Origin: Ampelomyces quisqualis
Lineage: Eukaryota > Ascomycota > Dothideomycetes > Pleosporales > Phaeosphaeriaceae
Assembly: GCA_018398575.1 (NCBI GenBank)
Contig: JAGTXZ010000008.1
Coordinates: forward strand, 310,001 to 374,000
Direction of reading: 5' to 3'
Length of the DNA: 64,000 nucleotides
The translations under genes were made by a program, and so were the position numbers. Every line of letters begins with the position of its first letter. The first letter of the stretch is position 1. The notes under the pieces were generated by a model. The model made no database searches, was not told the DNA's origin, and was given only the letters and a program-made list of their open reading frames with translations. This document shows positions 1-10,949 of the stretch, in pieces.

Positions 1-194
1 GACGTCTTGGTCCGTCGGTGGTGTTGGTGGAAGCTTTCGGAGCCAGCTAGATACGAGTGCATCCTTTCTGGTGGGCGCGGGGGAGGCCGACCCGGCCATG
101 TTCGGGCGGGGCGGTTGTATGCAGGTTGATGGAGGTCGAGGCTGGTTGTCGCAAATCAAGTGGCCTGCGCCGGGGGTCCCTGTCCTGTGCCGGA

Positions 195-202
195 TATAAA
201 TA
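195..202 (+). promoter_or_regulatory. TATA box of the APH-like gene
   Basis: The sequence TATAAATA lies 73 bp before the start codon at 275. It is the only clear core-promoter element in the first 274 bases, which otherwise hold no gene. Confidence 0.5.
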
Positions 203-274
203 GCTCCAGTACTAGCCAGCCACGCGGGAACTGGACACACCTCCACCTTTCCACCTTTCCACATATAATGTGAT

Positions 275-1129
275 ATGCCCAATACAACAGGCTCCGGAAG
301 TGAGCACTCCGCTTCCACGACCGCTTCGCTGCCGGTCAATGCCACCGTTTTCAGACGTTACCTGACGCTCTGCGCTATCAAGATCCTAAAGCGTTTTCGA
401 CATCGAAGTGGCCCCGTATTGTTTCTTTCCGACAAGATCTGCGTCAAGTACGGCCGCCTTATTAGCCTTAGCGAGGCTTCGTCCATGCAATTCGTCGCGA
501 AACACTCCTCGATTCCCGTCCCTCGCGTATACTGCGCTTTTACCCATGCCAATCGAACATACATTGTCGTGGAGAGACTTCACGGAGAAATAGTGGGACA
601 AGGTTGGCTCAAACGCCCAGAAGAAAGTAGGAGGAGGATCTTGGGCCAGCTCAAGGCCATGGTTGAGGAGTTGCGACGCATAAGCCCTCCGCCAAATGTC
701 GGGGTCGCCAATGTGGATGGCGGCCAATTGTGTGATCCTCGATTACCTGGTCCGTCAGATTTCTATGGGCCCTTCAAGTCGGTGCAAGACTTCCACAGGC
801 ACCTGCGGGAAGGCCACGAAGCACGTTCAAATCTTTTACCGGAAGTTAATGAGCTCATATCTCGGCAAGACAAACTCAATGCTGCTCCGGTTGTATTTAC
901 CCATGGGGACTTAAGTAGCTTGAATGTTCTTGCTTCAGGAGATGATCTTGTTGGACTTATTGATTGGGCAACCGCTGGCTGGTTCCCTCCGTACTGGGAA
1001 TACACCACTGCATGGAACGTCAATCCTCAGAACGAGTTTTGGCGAGATGAGGTGGATAAGTTCCTCCAGCCTATGAAGATGGAACTAGAGATGGAACAGT
1101 TACGGCTCAAGTATTTTGGTATGTTTTGA
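275..1129 (+). CDS. aminoglycoside phosphotransferase-like (APH) kinase domain protein
   Basis: Single-exon protein of 284 aa with a protein-kinase-like fold. The catalytic loop reads THGDLSSLNVL (about residues 210-220), with the catalytic Asp in HGD and the metal-binding Asn downstream. It is followed by the second metal site GLIDWATAGWFPPYWEY. A VVERLHG hinge is seen near residue 100. Members of this large fungal family are presumed small-molecule kinases; the substrate is unknown, and true antibiotic resistance is unlikely. The start at 275 follows a TATA box and is the first ATG. The gene converges on the next one with only 42 bp between the stop codons. The sequence around 1120-1138 looks like a splice site pair but would make an intron of only about 22 nt, so the TGA at 1127 is taken as the true end. 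Confidence 0.8.
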   Translation: MPNTTGSGSEHSASTTASLPVNATVFRRYLTLCAIKILKRFRHRSGPVLFLSDKICVKYGRLISLSEASSMQFVAKHSSIPVPRVYCAFTHANRTYIVVERLHGEIVGQGWLKRPEESRRRILGQLKAMVEELRRISPPPNVGVANVDGGQLCDPRLPGPSDFYGPFKSVQDFHRHLREGHEARSNLLPEVNELISRQDKLNAAPVVFTHGDLSSLNVLASGDDLVGLIDWATAGWFPPYWEYTTAWNVNPQNEFWRDEVDKFLQPMKMELEMEQLRLKYFGMF

Positions 1130-1171
1130 CTGATCAGGCTTGAGAGGACCCGCCAATTACCACCATCATGT

Positions 1172-2278
1172 CTATGGACATGTCTCCTTCCTCTCCAGCA
1201 AGTCATATGTACCTCTGCCCCGCCTCATATCCTCCCACCTCCCCCAGTCAACCTTGAACCTCACCACGCGTCTACAACTCTCCTCCATCTCCCTCGTCCA
1301 CGGCAAATGCGACCATCTCCTCCCCCTACTCTGATCCTTCACCACATTCATGTCCGGCACATACGGCCAATCCATCCTATACCCGCCCTTGCCGTCGAAA
1401 TGCGACCACTGACTCTCATGTAAGAAGTAATCTTCCCTCTGTTCAATTTCCAACGCGCCAGTCGAATGCACGACAACAGCTTGCGTATGCTCATCGACTG
1501 GAGTAGCAGTATCAAGGTAATGAAACGCACGCGGGAGGTGCGATTGATACACATGATTCGAGAGGATATACCTTCCATTCGCCAGGGGCTGTGGCTCAGG
1601 GTACAAAGGGAATTCCAAGGGAGCTGCGCGCATCAGTAATGACTCCTCTATCGTCTGGACAGACGACACCCCGCCTTTTTTTTCCCCCTTACAAAAACAA
1701 GGGAGAATGAAGGGAAAAAAACAAGGAGAGAGAAACTTACACGTTACTTTACCCTCCTCGTCACGACTCAGTCCTAACCTCATCAACCTCACCATCTCAC
1801 TGCTCATCCAATCCACTGGTACACCGCGTAATTCACACACACGCTCCCACTGCCCCCAGCTCGTAATGTAACTTGCCGCTGCGTCCCCTGCCCTCCTCAT
1901 CCGCCGTGTATACACTAGCCGTCCGTGTGCCCTGTGCGGTAGAAGTTCTGTGACCACGTTGGGCGGATTGTACAGGGTCCAGAAGTGGCTGGTGAAGTGC
2001 GCGTCCTGGTGGAACCAGGGGGGGCGCCAGTGGAGCGTGGAGTTTTCGGCGAAAGAGGTCAGGATGAGGAGGTCTTGTTGGAGGCGCGCGAGGGGCGGGG
2101 ATGAGCTGACGAGGGACTGGGTGAGGTTTGGTGGGATGGGTGGGCGTAGTGGTGGTGGCGGTGAAGGCTCTGGGCCGAGGCTGATGGGAGTTGTGGATGG
2201 ATTGGTAGCATCGGCTACTGGCTTGAAGATTGGTATGTCGGGGTCGGTGGAGGGTGGTGTGTTGGGGTACGTGGACAT
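1172..2278 (-). CDS. hypothetical protein, probably with an in-frame intron
   Basis: Open frame of 368 codons starting at an ATG (2278). The N-terminus is Pro/Ser-rich; the rest is Trp- and Arg-rich, with motifs such as SHFWTLYNPPNVVTELLPHR and YFLHESQWSHFDGKGGYRMDWP. Residues about 180-218 (Cys/Phe/Lys-rich, low complexity) look like translated intron. A canonical GTAAGT donor at 1740 and a CAG acceptor at 1624 would remove 117 nt (39 codons) without changing frame, leaving 329 aa. Another in-frame choice is 1747-1655. No family is recognised. It has the look of a conserved Pezizomycotina protein of unknown role. Confidence 0.65.
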   Translation of the reverse strand: MSTYPNTPPSTDPDIPIFKPVADATNPSTTPISLGPEPSPPPPLRPPIPPNLTQSLVSSSPPLARLQQDLLILTSFAENSTLHWRPPWFHQDAHFTSHFWTLYNPPNVVTELLPHRAHGRLVYTRRMRRAGDAAASYITSWGQWERVCELRGVPVDWMSSEMVRLMRLGLSRDEEGKVTCKFLSPCFFPFILPCFCKGEKKGGVSSVQTIEESLLMRAAPLEFPLYPEPQPLANGRYILSNHVYQSHLPRAFHYLDTATPVDEHTQAVVVHSTGALEIEQREDYFLHESQWSHFDGKGGYRMDWPYVPDMNVVKDQSRGRRWSHLPWTREMEESCRRVVRFKVDWGRWEDMRRGRGTYDLLERKETCP

Positions 2279-2996
2279 TGTTGATAGTCACGCTTAGGTG
2301 GTGGTAGTGCGCGGGAGGAAAATGTTGAAAAGGTAGTAGTTGAAGTCAAGAAGGTGTTAAAGCGAATGATTAAATAGAAAAGGCGGGGAAAGCAGAGAGG
2401 TGAGAAGGGAAGCAAACAGGATTTCACTTTCACCGGCTTCTGAAGTGAATCTAGAATACGTCCGGCATGATGCTCACGGGTACCTGCAGCAACGTATCCT
2501 GCAGTTTGCTAGGTGCACTTGCAGACATATCTTATGACCACAAGCTTTTATGTAGGCCAATAGCATGTTGCTTCTGGTGTTGTCGTTGAGACAGTAGGTC
2601 TATAGGGCAAGTTGTGTGACTTGATGCAAGCGCCAAGAAAAAGCCAAAGTCGACTTATCGAACCTGACAATGCAAAGTGAGAAAAAGACTAGTCATCCCC
2701 AAAAAATCATGTTTATTCAATCTGTATACTATCGGCGCAGTGTGCGAGCGACTAGAGTGAGTATGTGATGTGCGAATGTGGTTGAGCAAGCGAGTGTAAG
2801 ACGAAAAGAGTGGACGCTCGGAAAAGAGCCGGACCAAAGGAACCCCCCCTCAAGAATACTGCGCTTCTAGCGAGTCTATACCATCCAACCAAACCGGTCC
2901 CCAAGTTTTTTGAGATCTTCCTTTCTTTCCCTACTACGCCAGAACAATCCAGCTTCACGCTCACCACGCTCAGCCAGCCCTCCCATCTCTTCCCCG
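2279..2996. other. intergenic, 718 bp
   Basis: Upstream region of the hypothetical gene (minus) and 3' flank of the regulator gene. No convincing coding or repeat structure is seen. Confidence 0.5.
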
Positions 2997-5098
2997 CTAA
3001 TACGACGGCGTTTCCCAAAAGTCCAGACTCGTATCCGAAACCTGTTTCAAAAAACTCTCATCGAATCCAAAGCCAAAGTGCTCCAGATCATTCATGCCAA
3101 ACGCTACTTCACTAGCAACGGAGCCAGACGTATGCGAGTGCAGCGTATCCATTTCACTCAGACCATCAATCTCAAATCCCTTCGTACTTCCAGGTGTGTC
3201 CATGACATCCAGCCCATCAAGGAAGTCGTTGATGCCCTGGACGATGTGGCTCGTGAGGTGTTTCTCGTTGACGTTTTCAGCGACTTTGCCGAGGAAGTCG
3301 GCGGAGCGGCGGGCGAGGGCGAGGATCTGAGGGACGTTGAGGTCTGGAGTGATATTGTTGGAATCGGAATTGACCATGATGGGGGACTGGTGGCCTGGGG
3401 CAAGATGGCCCCATGTTTTCACAATCTTGAGTAGGAAAGTAGCGCAGAAAGCTACCATGGTGTGTGTGAAGACAGGAACAGCAGGCATTGCGGATTGGAG
3501 GTCTGGTTCTTGGAAAATGAGTAGCAGATTGCTTGTTGCTGCTGATATGGCAATGTTTGCTGCTTCGCGTCGGTCGTAGGAGAGTGCCTCTAGAGCACCT
3601 GGGTTGGGTAGTGGGAGGGCACGGAGCGCGAGCGAGTTGAGGTGCACGCGTGCGAAGTGGTAGTATAACACTATCCCTTTCGATGGGTATGAGCCGATTC
3701 CTAGACTGTCAGCTGATCTTGATTCCCAGGCAGGTCTCCATTGCTCAATGGCAACGTTGAAGAAATGCAGCTGGTGAAGTTCAGCCTCCGTGAGGGCCTG
3801 GTCTGGGTCACTGCCAAATGTGTTGTATGCTTCTGTGAGAATCCTGAACAAGCTGACTTGTGCGCATAGCCTGACGTCTTCAAGCTTGATGTGCGGACTG
3901 TCCAAGAATTGTTCAATGTTTTTGATGGCGGCGTCTTCATGGATGGTGGCAGGCCGTCCATAAGCAATGCTACACTGGTGCTCACAAATGTACAGTGCAT
4001 ACCAGAGCCTGACATTATCCCGCTGATCTTCGTGACCGCGCATGAGCTGCTGGAATGACTGATGCACGTTGAGCTCGACGGCACTTCTGACGGCAAGACC
4101 AGATAGTTTCCAGCTCAAGTTCGGCAAATAGAAGGCGGCAAGCGCTTGTGCGCGAATGTCATCAAGGTTCTGTGGTCTTGAAAGACAGGTGTTGTAGGCC
4201 AAGGACACGAAGATGTTGTAGCACTTTTGCAGCGCTTCGTCACCATTGGGAGTGTGCAGAGCCGCGATGGTAAGCATAGCAGCTGTTAACAACGATGAGT
4301 TGCGTCTCACGGCTTCGAGTGACTTGTATGGGAAGAGGTTACCCGCCCAAAGATACAGGCGGACGTCCTTCATAAATCGTCCAAACAATTCCTCGGCTTC
4401 TTTCAGTGATACCCTGCCCTGGGCGATAAAGTCCTCCTTAGGCGACGCTAGGATAGATCCATGACGATTGTCGCTCGAGAGGGTTCGGATACGCATCAGG
4501 TCATACAGGGAGTCCATTGGCACGGTAGTCAGCCCAGAGTCTTCTAGTTCAGCAGTTGAACCTCTGCTCATGTCCACGAAGGGAGCAACGACCATGTTCT
4601 GGTCAGAAACCACGCTTGCTGACGGACTCCAGTTTCTCGAAGACAAGCCGGGTGACGAAGCATGTTCAAGGTCAGGCAGATTGGAGTGGCGAAGAAGAAG
4701 CTGCACTGCAGATCGAAGCTGGCTAAGCTTGACCGTTGCATTTGCCTTCCAGCTAGTCAGGTTAACAGTTGAATGGCGTTGGCAACAAACAACTTACGAA
4801 GCATCTTCTTCGAGGAAACGCTGATTGAGATTGTAGGGCACACATTCGACACCACTACGTATGCATTTGGCACACTTTGATTTGCCAACAACGGGCTCAC
4901 AGCGTATTTTGTGCTTTTTGCATTCGGCGCCTGTTGATTCTTAGCCCTTGTCTCGGACTACCATGACAGGATGGCCAACTTACAAGCTCTCATCCGGGAT
5001 GGCGGGGCACGCCTACGGCCATCATCATGCCGCCCACCAGCATCCTCGCTGCAGCGCTTCTGCGCGTGCGACAGTCTATATCCATTATTATCACCCAT
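2997..5098 (-). CDS. Zn2Cys6 transcription factor with fungal middle homology region
   Basis: Three-exon model, 667 aa: exons 5098-4984, 4930-4798 and 4752-2997; introns of 53 and 45 nt. The N-terminus carries a complete Zn2Cys6 binuclear cluster with Cys at residues 39, 42, 49, 58, 61 and 68 (spacing CX2CX6CX8CX2CX6C). The codon of Cys39 is split by intron 1, which is strong support for that splice. Downstream is the fungal_trans middle homology region, seen as AAMLTIAALHTPNGDEALQK and LWYALYICEHQCSIAYGRP. A nuclear regulator binding CGG-type sites is expected from the family; its target is unknown. The start is the ATG reading MGDNNGYRLSHAQ. The 45-nt second intron is very short, so its exact borders are the weakest part of the model. 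Confidence 0.88.
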
Positions 5099-5921
5099 CA
5101 AAGGTGTGCAGGTACTTCAGTAGTAATGCTCGATTTCTCGGGGTCGCTTGTGAATATTGTTTGAAGTGGTGTTTGTTGCAAGGGATGAAGGGTCTGGTGT
5201 TGTCATTATCATCTCCGCATTTCCCCAGCCTTCCAAGCCTTGGTGGTGGGGATTAGCTGCTAAAGTCGCGACGAAAATAGAAGGTCGCACGGCAGACTTC
5301 ACTGCCTCGATGCGATGCGGTTATCAGAGCGAAGGTGTGATATCTTGGAGATATTAGCCTCCAACGAAGCACTGTGTGGCACTGAGGAGATCAGTGACAG
5401 CAGCCCATGCAACGAAGTGCTATCAACGACAGCACCTCCAACGACCGCCAAGAAAGGATGCTTGGCCCCCACACTGAATTGTATGATACCACAGAGCAGA
5501 CAAGAATGACCTTGATTCTAAGGCAACATGTACAAAACGGGTATTACCAGATGCTCTATCGCTGCCCAAATGTCCAAACAACAAGGGCTCCGTGTGCCAT
5601 GCATATACATAGGAAAAATAACTCGCCTGAAATGTGAAGTGTGACAGAAAGAATGACAATCGCTGGAAGTCGTGGCTGCCCAAGATCTGCTCATCTTCTA
5701 CAGCCAGTCGTCTCTAGAGTCAGGGAACATTGAGTCGGAGCTCGTATTTCGAAGTGTCCCCTTGGTCGATTTTGCACAGCTGCCGGTGGAAGCAGCTCCG
5801 CACGGCGGCAACCGGTGCCCCGCATCTCCTGGAAAGTCCTCGCCTGCACACTGTGTGTTAGTAGAAGCTCGAGTCGAATCTTGTAAAGTGGCCATCTGAG
5901 AACGTGCGTAGGAGCAAGACA
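5099..5921. other. intergenic, 823 bp
   Basis: Promoter region of the Zn2Cys6 gene and 3' flank of the next minus-strand gene. No supported gene. Confidence 0.5.
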
Positions 5922-7174
5922 CTACGCACTCGCGACACCCAACCCCTCACACAACCTCTTTCTCCACATTCCGCAAACGTCTTCGAAGCCCTCCACCACG
6001 CTGGCACAAGCTCGTTTCGCTTCCCGTTCTTTCAGTCTTCTGTCCCATTCGCCTCGCTCGATGTAGCTCCTGCCCTCCTCTGTCTTCTCATTCTCTCGCT
6101 TCCATTCGTGGAGTTGTTCTTTGCTTGTTCGCAACCGTCGCGCGGCATTAGTGGTAGTCTGCCGCGACATGTGCAGGGTGTCCGACACATTTGCAAGGTG
6201 TTGTAGAAGCTCTCGGGTCGACATTGTAAGGTGCGCTAGTGAGACGATTGGTTCGGTGGAGGAATGTGGGAGCAGCTCGAGTGTGGTTTGTATGAGGGAG
6301 AGAAGTATTTCGATTTCTTCTGGATCCGGTATGATGGGCCGTGGACCAGAGAACGAAGCTGTGAGAGAGGTGAGTGTTCGAGATTGATGGGTCAGATGTG
6401 TGGTGAGCGCATCGTGGGCAGTCTTCAGCCTGGCGACTGGTTAGCGAAGGCTCTCCCGATGGGCGCATGGCGGACATACCTTGTCGCACCGTTCTCGATA
6501 GCGATCTGACTGTCTAAATCCCTCAGCTGCTCTGCGACTCTCTTCACGACCTCATCTGATGCGCTGCCATTCTCTTCCATGCCTCTCCGCGCCAAACTCT
6601 CTACTGCGGCCATTCTCGACTCCATCGCTGGTGAGATGCCATTGTTGTCGAAGTCGGTGTCTGAGCCGTAATCCGAACCGTCGTACAAGGAGCGCTGTCG
6701 CTGGTGCTTTCGTGCTCTCGAAGCAGCATCCGGGCTCAGTCCGTGACCTGTTGAAGGCGAGGACCGCATGGCAACACCGCTGTCCCTGACCCCATTAAGG
6801 GTTGTTGCGTTCTCCAGACCAATAGACCCGTCGTGTGCTACTGCAGTCCCAATCTCTGCCAAATCGTCGGGCGTTGCATCCAGTCCCTCCCCGAATTCTT
6901 CATCGACTGCCTCTTCATCGTCGTCCCAAATCTCGCCCAGCTCGTCGGCCAAGTTGCCCAGACCGTTGCTGTCTGCCCCACCGTCAAAGTTGTGTGCAAG
7001 ACTCTCATGGTCGAAATCGTGTGAAGAGCGTGGAGTGACGGGTGAATAGCCAGAAGAGCGGCGATTGAGCGACTGTCGTCTCGAAGGGGTAGTATACGAC
7101 ATGTCCAGGCTTGAGGAATGTCGCCGGTGAGACGAGGCCTGCCTGTGGGTTGGTGTTTGTGGAGGTGACGACAT
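5922..7174 (-). CDS. conserved hypothetical protein, acidic and coiled-coil
   Basis: Two-exon model, 400 aa: exons 7174-6480 and 6429-5922, intron 50 nt (GTATGT donor, CAG acceptor). The splice joins DSQIAIENGATR to LKTAHDALTTHLTHQSR in frame. The first 90 residues are Ser/Arg-rich and look disordered. Next comes an acidic stretch (LADELGEIWDDDEEAVDEEF), a basic patch ARKHQRQRSLYDGSDYGSD, and a C-terminal half predicted as helical coiled coil (RRLRTSKEQLHEWKRENEK, SYIERGEWDRRLKEREAKR). The start is the ATG at 7174; the open frame extends upstream only through a GTG. I do not recognise the family. The layout suggests a cytoskeletal or nuclear scaffold, which is only inference. Confidence 0.75.
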
Positions 7175-8001
7175 TGCGCTCTGGTCTAGAGGATTTGCTG
7201 GCTGGTGCACCCCTTTTCGTGTTCAGATACGTTGTGGTGGTTGAAGCGCAGATGGCATTGGAGGGTCCGACGGTCGGGGATCTGCGGAGTTGTGATGGTG
7301 GGAGAAAGTAACGCGCACTTGCACCCAACCGATCATTGACCAGATTACGCGTCGCGTAGCACTGCAAGACTTCAGCACGTAGACAAACACCCACGCCAAC
7401 GATGGGTGAAAGCGACGTGGCGGGGAGGGAGGATCGCGTTCGGCGGGCCAGGTCCCAGTGTTATGAAGATAGGATGCCGTCGCGGCTAGTACCGAGCCAA
7501 ATGCAGGGCTCCTGCCTAGCTGTGGCTGGTGGCGTATAGTAATACATATTGCGGAGCGAGTGACGGTCGCTTCGGGAATGAAACGAAGATGCAAGTATTG
7601 ATTGATTATTGCTGTGGCATGTTTGTTGTGGATGGCTTAATTGCGCCCAAAGGCCTTCCCCGTACATGCCAGTCTCACGCAGGTACCCTTGCCTGCGATC
7701 TACACGAACTGTAGCAAGATGTACACACCAACTTCTTGGCCGTGCCGACTTTCAGATGCACTACTCCTGCCCTTTTAGCCCAAGAACGCTCGTAAGCAGA
7801 CATGTGGGTATCGCTCGAATGACCATCCAGAACACGTGCAAACCATGGCTAGAACGCCGATACGCCTTGATATGGAGAGATGAAATCCACTGTACAAAGC
7901 CGAGAAAGTATGACCTTGCGGCCATGGTGAAACATTGAAGCCCGAGGAACTCCCGCAATGCCATTGTGATGCTGCTGAACAAATATCGGGTGCGTATGCG
8001 G
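7175..8001. other. intergenic, 827 bp
   Basis: Between two minus-strand genes. No convincing gene, repeat or RNA is seen. Confidence 0.5.
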
Positions 8002-8708
8002 TTACTGCGCCGGCTTGGCCTGGTCCATCTCGCGGAGCTGCCTCTTTAGCTGTGTGAAGAAGTCCTGCCCAGAGGGCATGAGGTGCGACATATTGCCTGT
8101 GTGATGTAAGCCTTGCATCGTTCGAGCGAGGCCACGGCCGCATACCTCGAGAGCCCCATGCGCCGCTGCTTCTCTTCGGCACAGAGTCGCCCTGGACCTT
8201 GTGATATACTGATGGCTGATCTTCCAAAACCTCGTTAGCATACAGGGTGGACTTCGGCGTGGTTTGGATGAGATGTACCGGCGGTGCTTTCAAGGTACTC
8301 TGTCATATAGTCAGCACTGCTCTTTGATCGCATGCACATGGGCTTCTAGCGACTGCGTAGACCTCTAGGCAGCCAGCTAGGTAAATGCAAGATTTGACGT
8401 ACTCTTCCTCAGGAAGTCTTTGACCTCGTTGGCGTTGAAGTCGCGAACAGGGACATGTGGTGTCGCGGGAGCATTCGTCTGTGTTGCGGGTGGCGCGCCA
8501 GCAGCCTTGCCTTTGCCTCCCCATGCATTTCCCGAGACTTCTGGTGTTGACTGCGGTCGCCCGCCCTCTTTGGTGGGGGTATTCGCGCCCGAGTTGCGGT
8601 CTTGGGTCTGACGGTTCCCCTGGCCTGGCCGACGCCAGCTATACCATAGTCAGCAAATGGTCGCGAACACATGCGAATGAATTACCGGTTCTCGCCCGCG
8701 CCGCTCAT
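8002..8708 (-). CDS. small conserved hypothetical protein, five exons including a 21-nt exon
   Basis: Reconstructed as 145 aa from exons 8708-8686, 8638-8403, 8299-8279, 8208-8146 and 8096-8002, with introns of 47, 103, 70 and 49 nt. All junctions keep frame and all introns are GT-AG. Intron 3 carries a strong branch site (TGCTAAC). The protein starts MSGAGENRWRRPGQGNRQ, has a low-complexity Gly/Pro/Thr region, then VPVRDFNANEVKDFLRKKY, and ends with NMSHLMPSGQDFFTQLKRQL and QAKPAQ. The first half is disordered and basic; the last third is probably helical. No family is recognised. The third exon codes only seven residues and is the least certain part. Confidence 0.65.
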
Positions 8709-9144
8709 TTTCGGAGAAGTGAGAACTGGTCAACAGCGGAGCGGGGTGCTGTGGTGGGGATATCGAATGATGGAGCTCTCCAACCGCGCACGAAGAGGGA
8801 AACTATGTCCGTGCTGCAGCCAATAGAAATGCTTGAGCAGCTGTAATGTCGTGAACAGCACACCGACACTAGCCGCTTGTAGAAGAACGCAGGGACCTGT
8901 TTACGAGCATTAAGCAACGAGTGGTTAGGACTATTTTGAGCTGTCTACGGCGCGATGTGTTGTACGATCACGTGGCGTTCCGGTCCGTGAACCTATCGAT
9001 GCCTCATTATCCATGCATCCCTTCACGCTGTGTTTGATACTACCGGAATAGCTTGACGTCCGACCGACTGCATATTGCATACTTCACCAGAAAGCGATGG
9101 CATCAAATTTCTCCGCATTCCCATAGCTTTGGCTTGCTTGTGTC
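8709..9144. other. intergenic, 436 bp
   Basis: Promoter region of the small hypothetical gene and 3' flank of the methyltransferase gene. Nothing else supported. Confidence 0.5.
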
Positions 9145-10502
9145 TCAAACTTGACCCGAGGCGCTCTCCATCCGTCTCCAAACACCGAGAAATCCACCAC
9201 CGACCACCTGCTGACCGGCCTTTGGACGGCATATCATTGCCCACTTTTCTTCTGTCCGGGCCAAGATTTTTGCCAGTTCATCGTCTCTTACCGCTTGTCC
9301 CTCAATTGGATCAATCGCATCTCCCACCGAAGTATTGGCAGAGTCCTGCGCCTCGGCTCTGTTGAGGGACGCCCTTGGCCTGACAGCCCTAACATCCCAT
9401 TCGCGGACGGTGCCTGCCCCTAGTTCGATGACCTGGTCCAACAGATAGGGCAACTTCTGCGCCCGTATGAGCTCCACACAGTCTGCTATCTGTGTGATGC
9501 TAGGGTTGAAGACGGCTACTATGCCGTTGACGTGTAGCGCTGGGGCAACGTTGGCCAGATGGTGGTCGGCATTGGGCAAGTCCAGGAACACGTGCGAGAG
9601 GAAAGGCTCTTCCGTCTTTCGTGCCGATGTTTGCCCCGCAATCCAGTCAGACACGTCGCCCACATGGAAGTCGACATTGCCGCCGTACATGCCACCTCTA
9701 AAGCCCTGGACAATCTTCTCCGCGTGCTTCGAGTGCTTGCTGGAAATGTCCAATGTGTGCACAATGGCGCGCCGGTTGTCTCTCCAGGCTTCGGATGCTG
9801 TGCGGTGCAGGTCTTCCATGGACTCGCCAAGATACACAGCGTCTTCAGGCTCTTCCTGCTCTGCGACCGGCGGTGGTTTGGGTCGAGGTGGGTTTGCGGC
9901 ATGTATCGCGCGCGAGAGATGCAGAGTCAGCGCACCATGGCCTGTGCCGGCTTCGAGGATCTCGAGAGGTGGTTCGGTCCGCAACGGTTCGGACGGGGTG
10001 TCAACGTGGATATCCAACAACGACACAATCAGGTTGGTGTCAGAAGGGTAGATCTAGTTCGTGTGAGCCTCGCAATGGCTGACATGCGCAATCTCTGCAG
10101 AGGGGCTACGCACTGGAGTGACAAGACGAGGGGTCAAGCGGACGTACTCTGCTAGCGTTGGCTCGTGGATGCGGTACGAAGAGCCTTTGGAGGATCGAAC
10201 CAGCTGTCGCGGCTCTTTGCCAATAATGTCGGCATGTTGTATAACTCCTCTGTGGCTGTGTGTGCTCTTGGATGCCTGTAGTTTTAGCAGTGCTCCTTCG
10301 TTGGATGCATCCTTCTTGTCGCGGAGAATGACGACATCGCCCTCTGTGTGGTGGTGGTGGTTGTCAGAGAAATGGCCGCATCGTCGCTGAGAGTCGTACC
10401 TTGGAAAGCGCGACCGAGGCAGGGGCTGGTGGTGAAAGCTCTCCGGATTCCTGGTCGTGCGAGCGCGGGGTGGCGGAGGTGGCCGAGGAGTTGGTGTCGC
10501 AT
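9145..10502 (-). CDS. mitochondrial tRNA (adenine-N1)-methyltransferase, Trm61/GCD14-like
   Basis: Three-exon model, 413 aa: exons 10502-10400, 10343-10114 and 10053-9145; introns 56 and 60 nt. The first about 30 residues (RHPALARPGIRRAFTTSP) are basic and Ser/Thr-rich, like a mitochondrial presequence. The body follows the Trm61 class I methyltransferase plan: EGDVVILRDKK, an RGVIQHADIIGK block, YRIHEPTLAEYVRLTPR, the splice-restored TPIYPSDTNLIVSLLDIHVD, the AdoMet-binding EILEAGTGHGALTLHLSRA, and HVFLDLPNADHHLANVAPAL as the catalytic-side motif. Expected reaction: AdoMet-dependent m1A formation in tRNA, usually position 58. A mitochondrial location, as for human TRMT61B, is inferred from the N-terminus. 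It is divergent from DCR2. Confidence 0.87.
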
Positions 10503-10949
10503 GATTCACGTGTAGGATGCTGTCGGAGGTGCAAAGCTTCCTCCGCAATACTACGAGGAGGCTCCACCGCGCGCGCACTCACGTGCCCTGAACTCGACAT
10601 ATCGCGTCATCAGCAGTATTTGGCGGGCTCACAAATGTGCCCATGTTCGCTGGTGTAGTGCTGCAGTGACAAGACATTACCTATGTCTGTTCGTCCGTGT
10701 TGTCGTGCATACGATATGTGATCATGTTGGTGACCTGCAGCGGCTGCGTCGATCATTCGAACCAAGACGTTGGGTGGGCCAAGAAGGGTGAACAAGCAGT
10801 GCAGTGTCAGGCACACCTCGTGCACGCAAAACGCCCTTTGAACCATGGACTTGGCCCTGTACGACTGGGACACGGATTCATTGCTGTAGTTGCGCCTCCC
10901 AGCCTCCAAGCCTCCATGAAACAGCGCCGCGCTCGAGCACCGTTCCAAC
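10503..10949. promoter_or_regulatory. divergent promoter region between the tRNA methyltransferase gene and DCR2
   Basis: 447 bp separate the two start codons, which point away from each other, so the segment must contain both promoters. No TATA box or repeated operator is obvious. Confidence 0.45.

Noticed and set aside
1116..1140. GTATGT...CAG pair at the end of the APH-like gene
   Set aside because: It would make an intron of about 22 nt, too short for the spliceosome.
7775..8293. 172-codon minus-strand frame at the small hypothetical gene
   Set aside because: It crosses introns; the spliced model gives a coherent protein while the rest of this frame does not.
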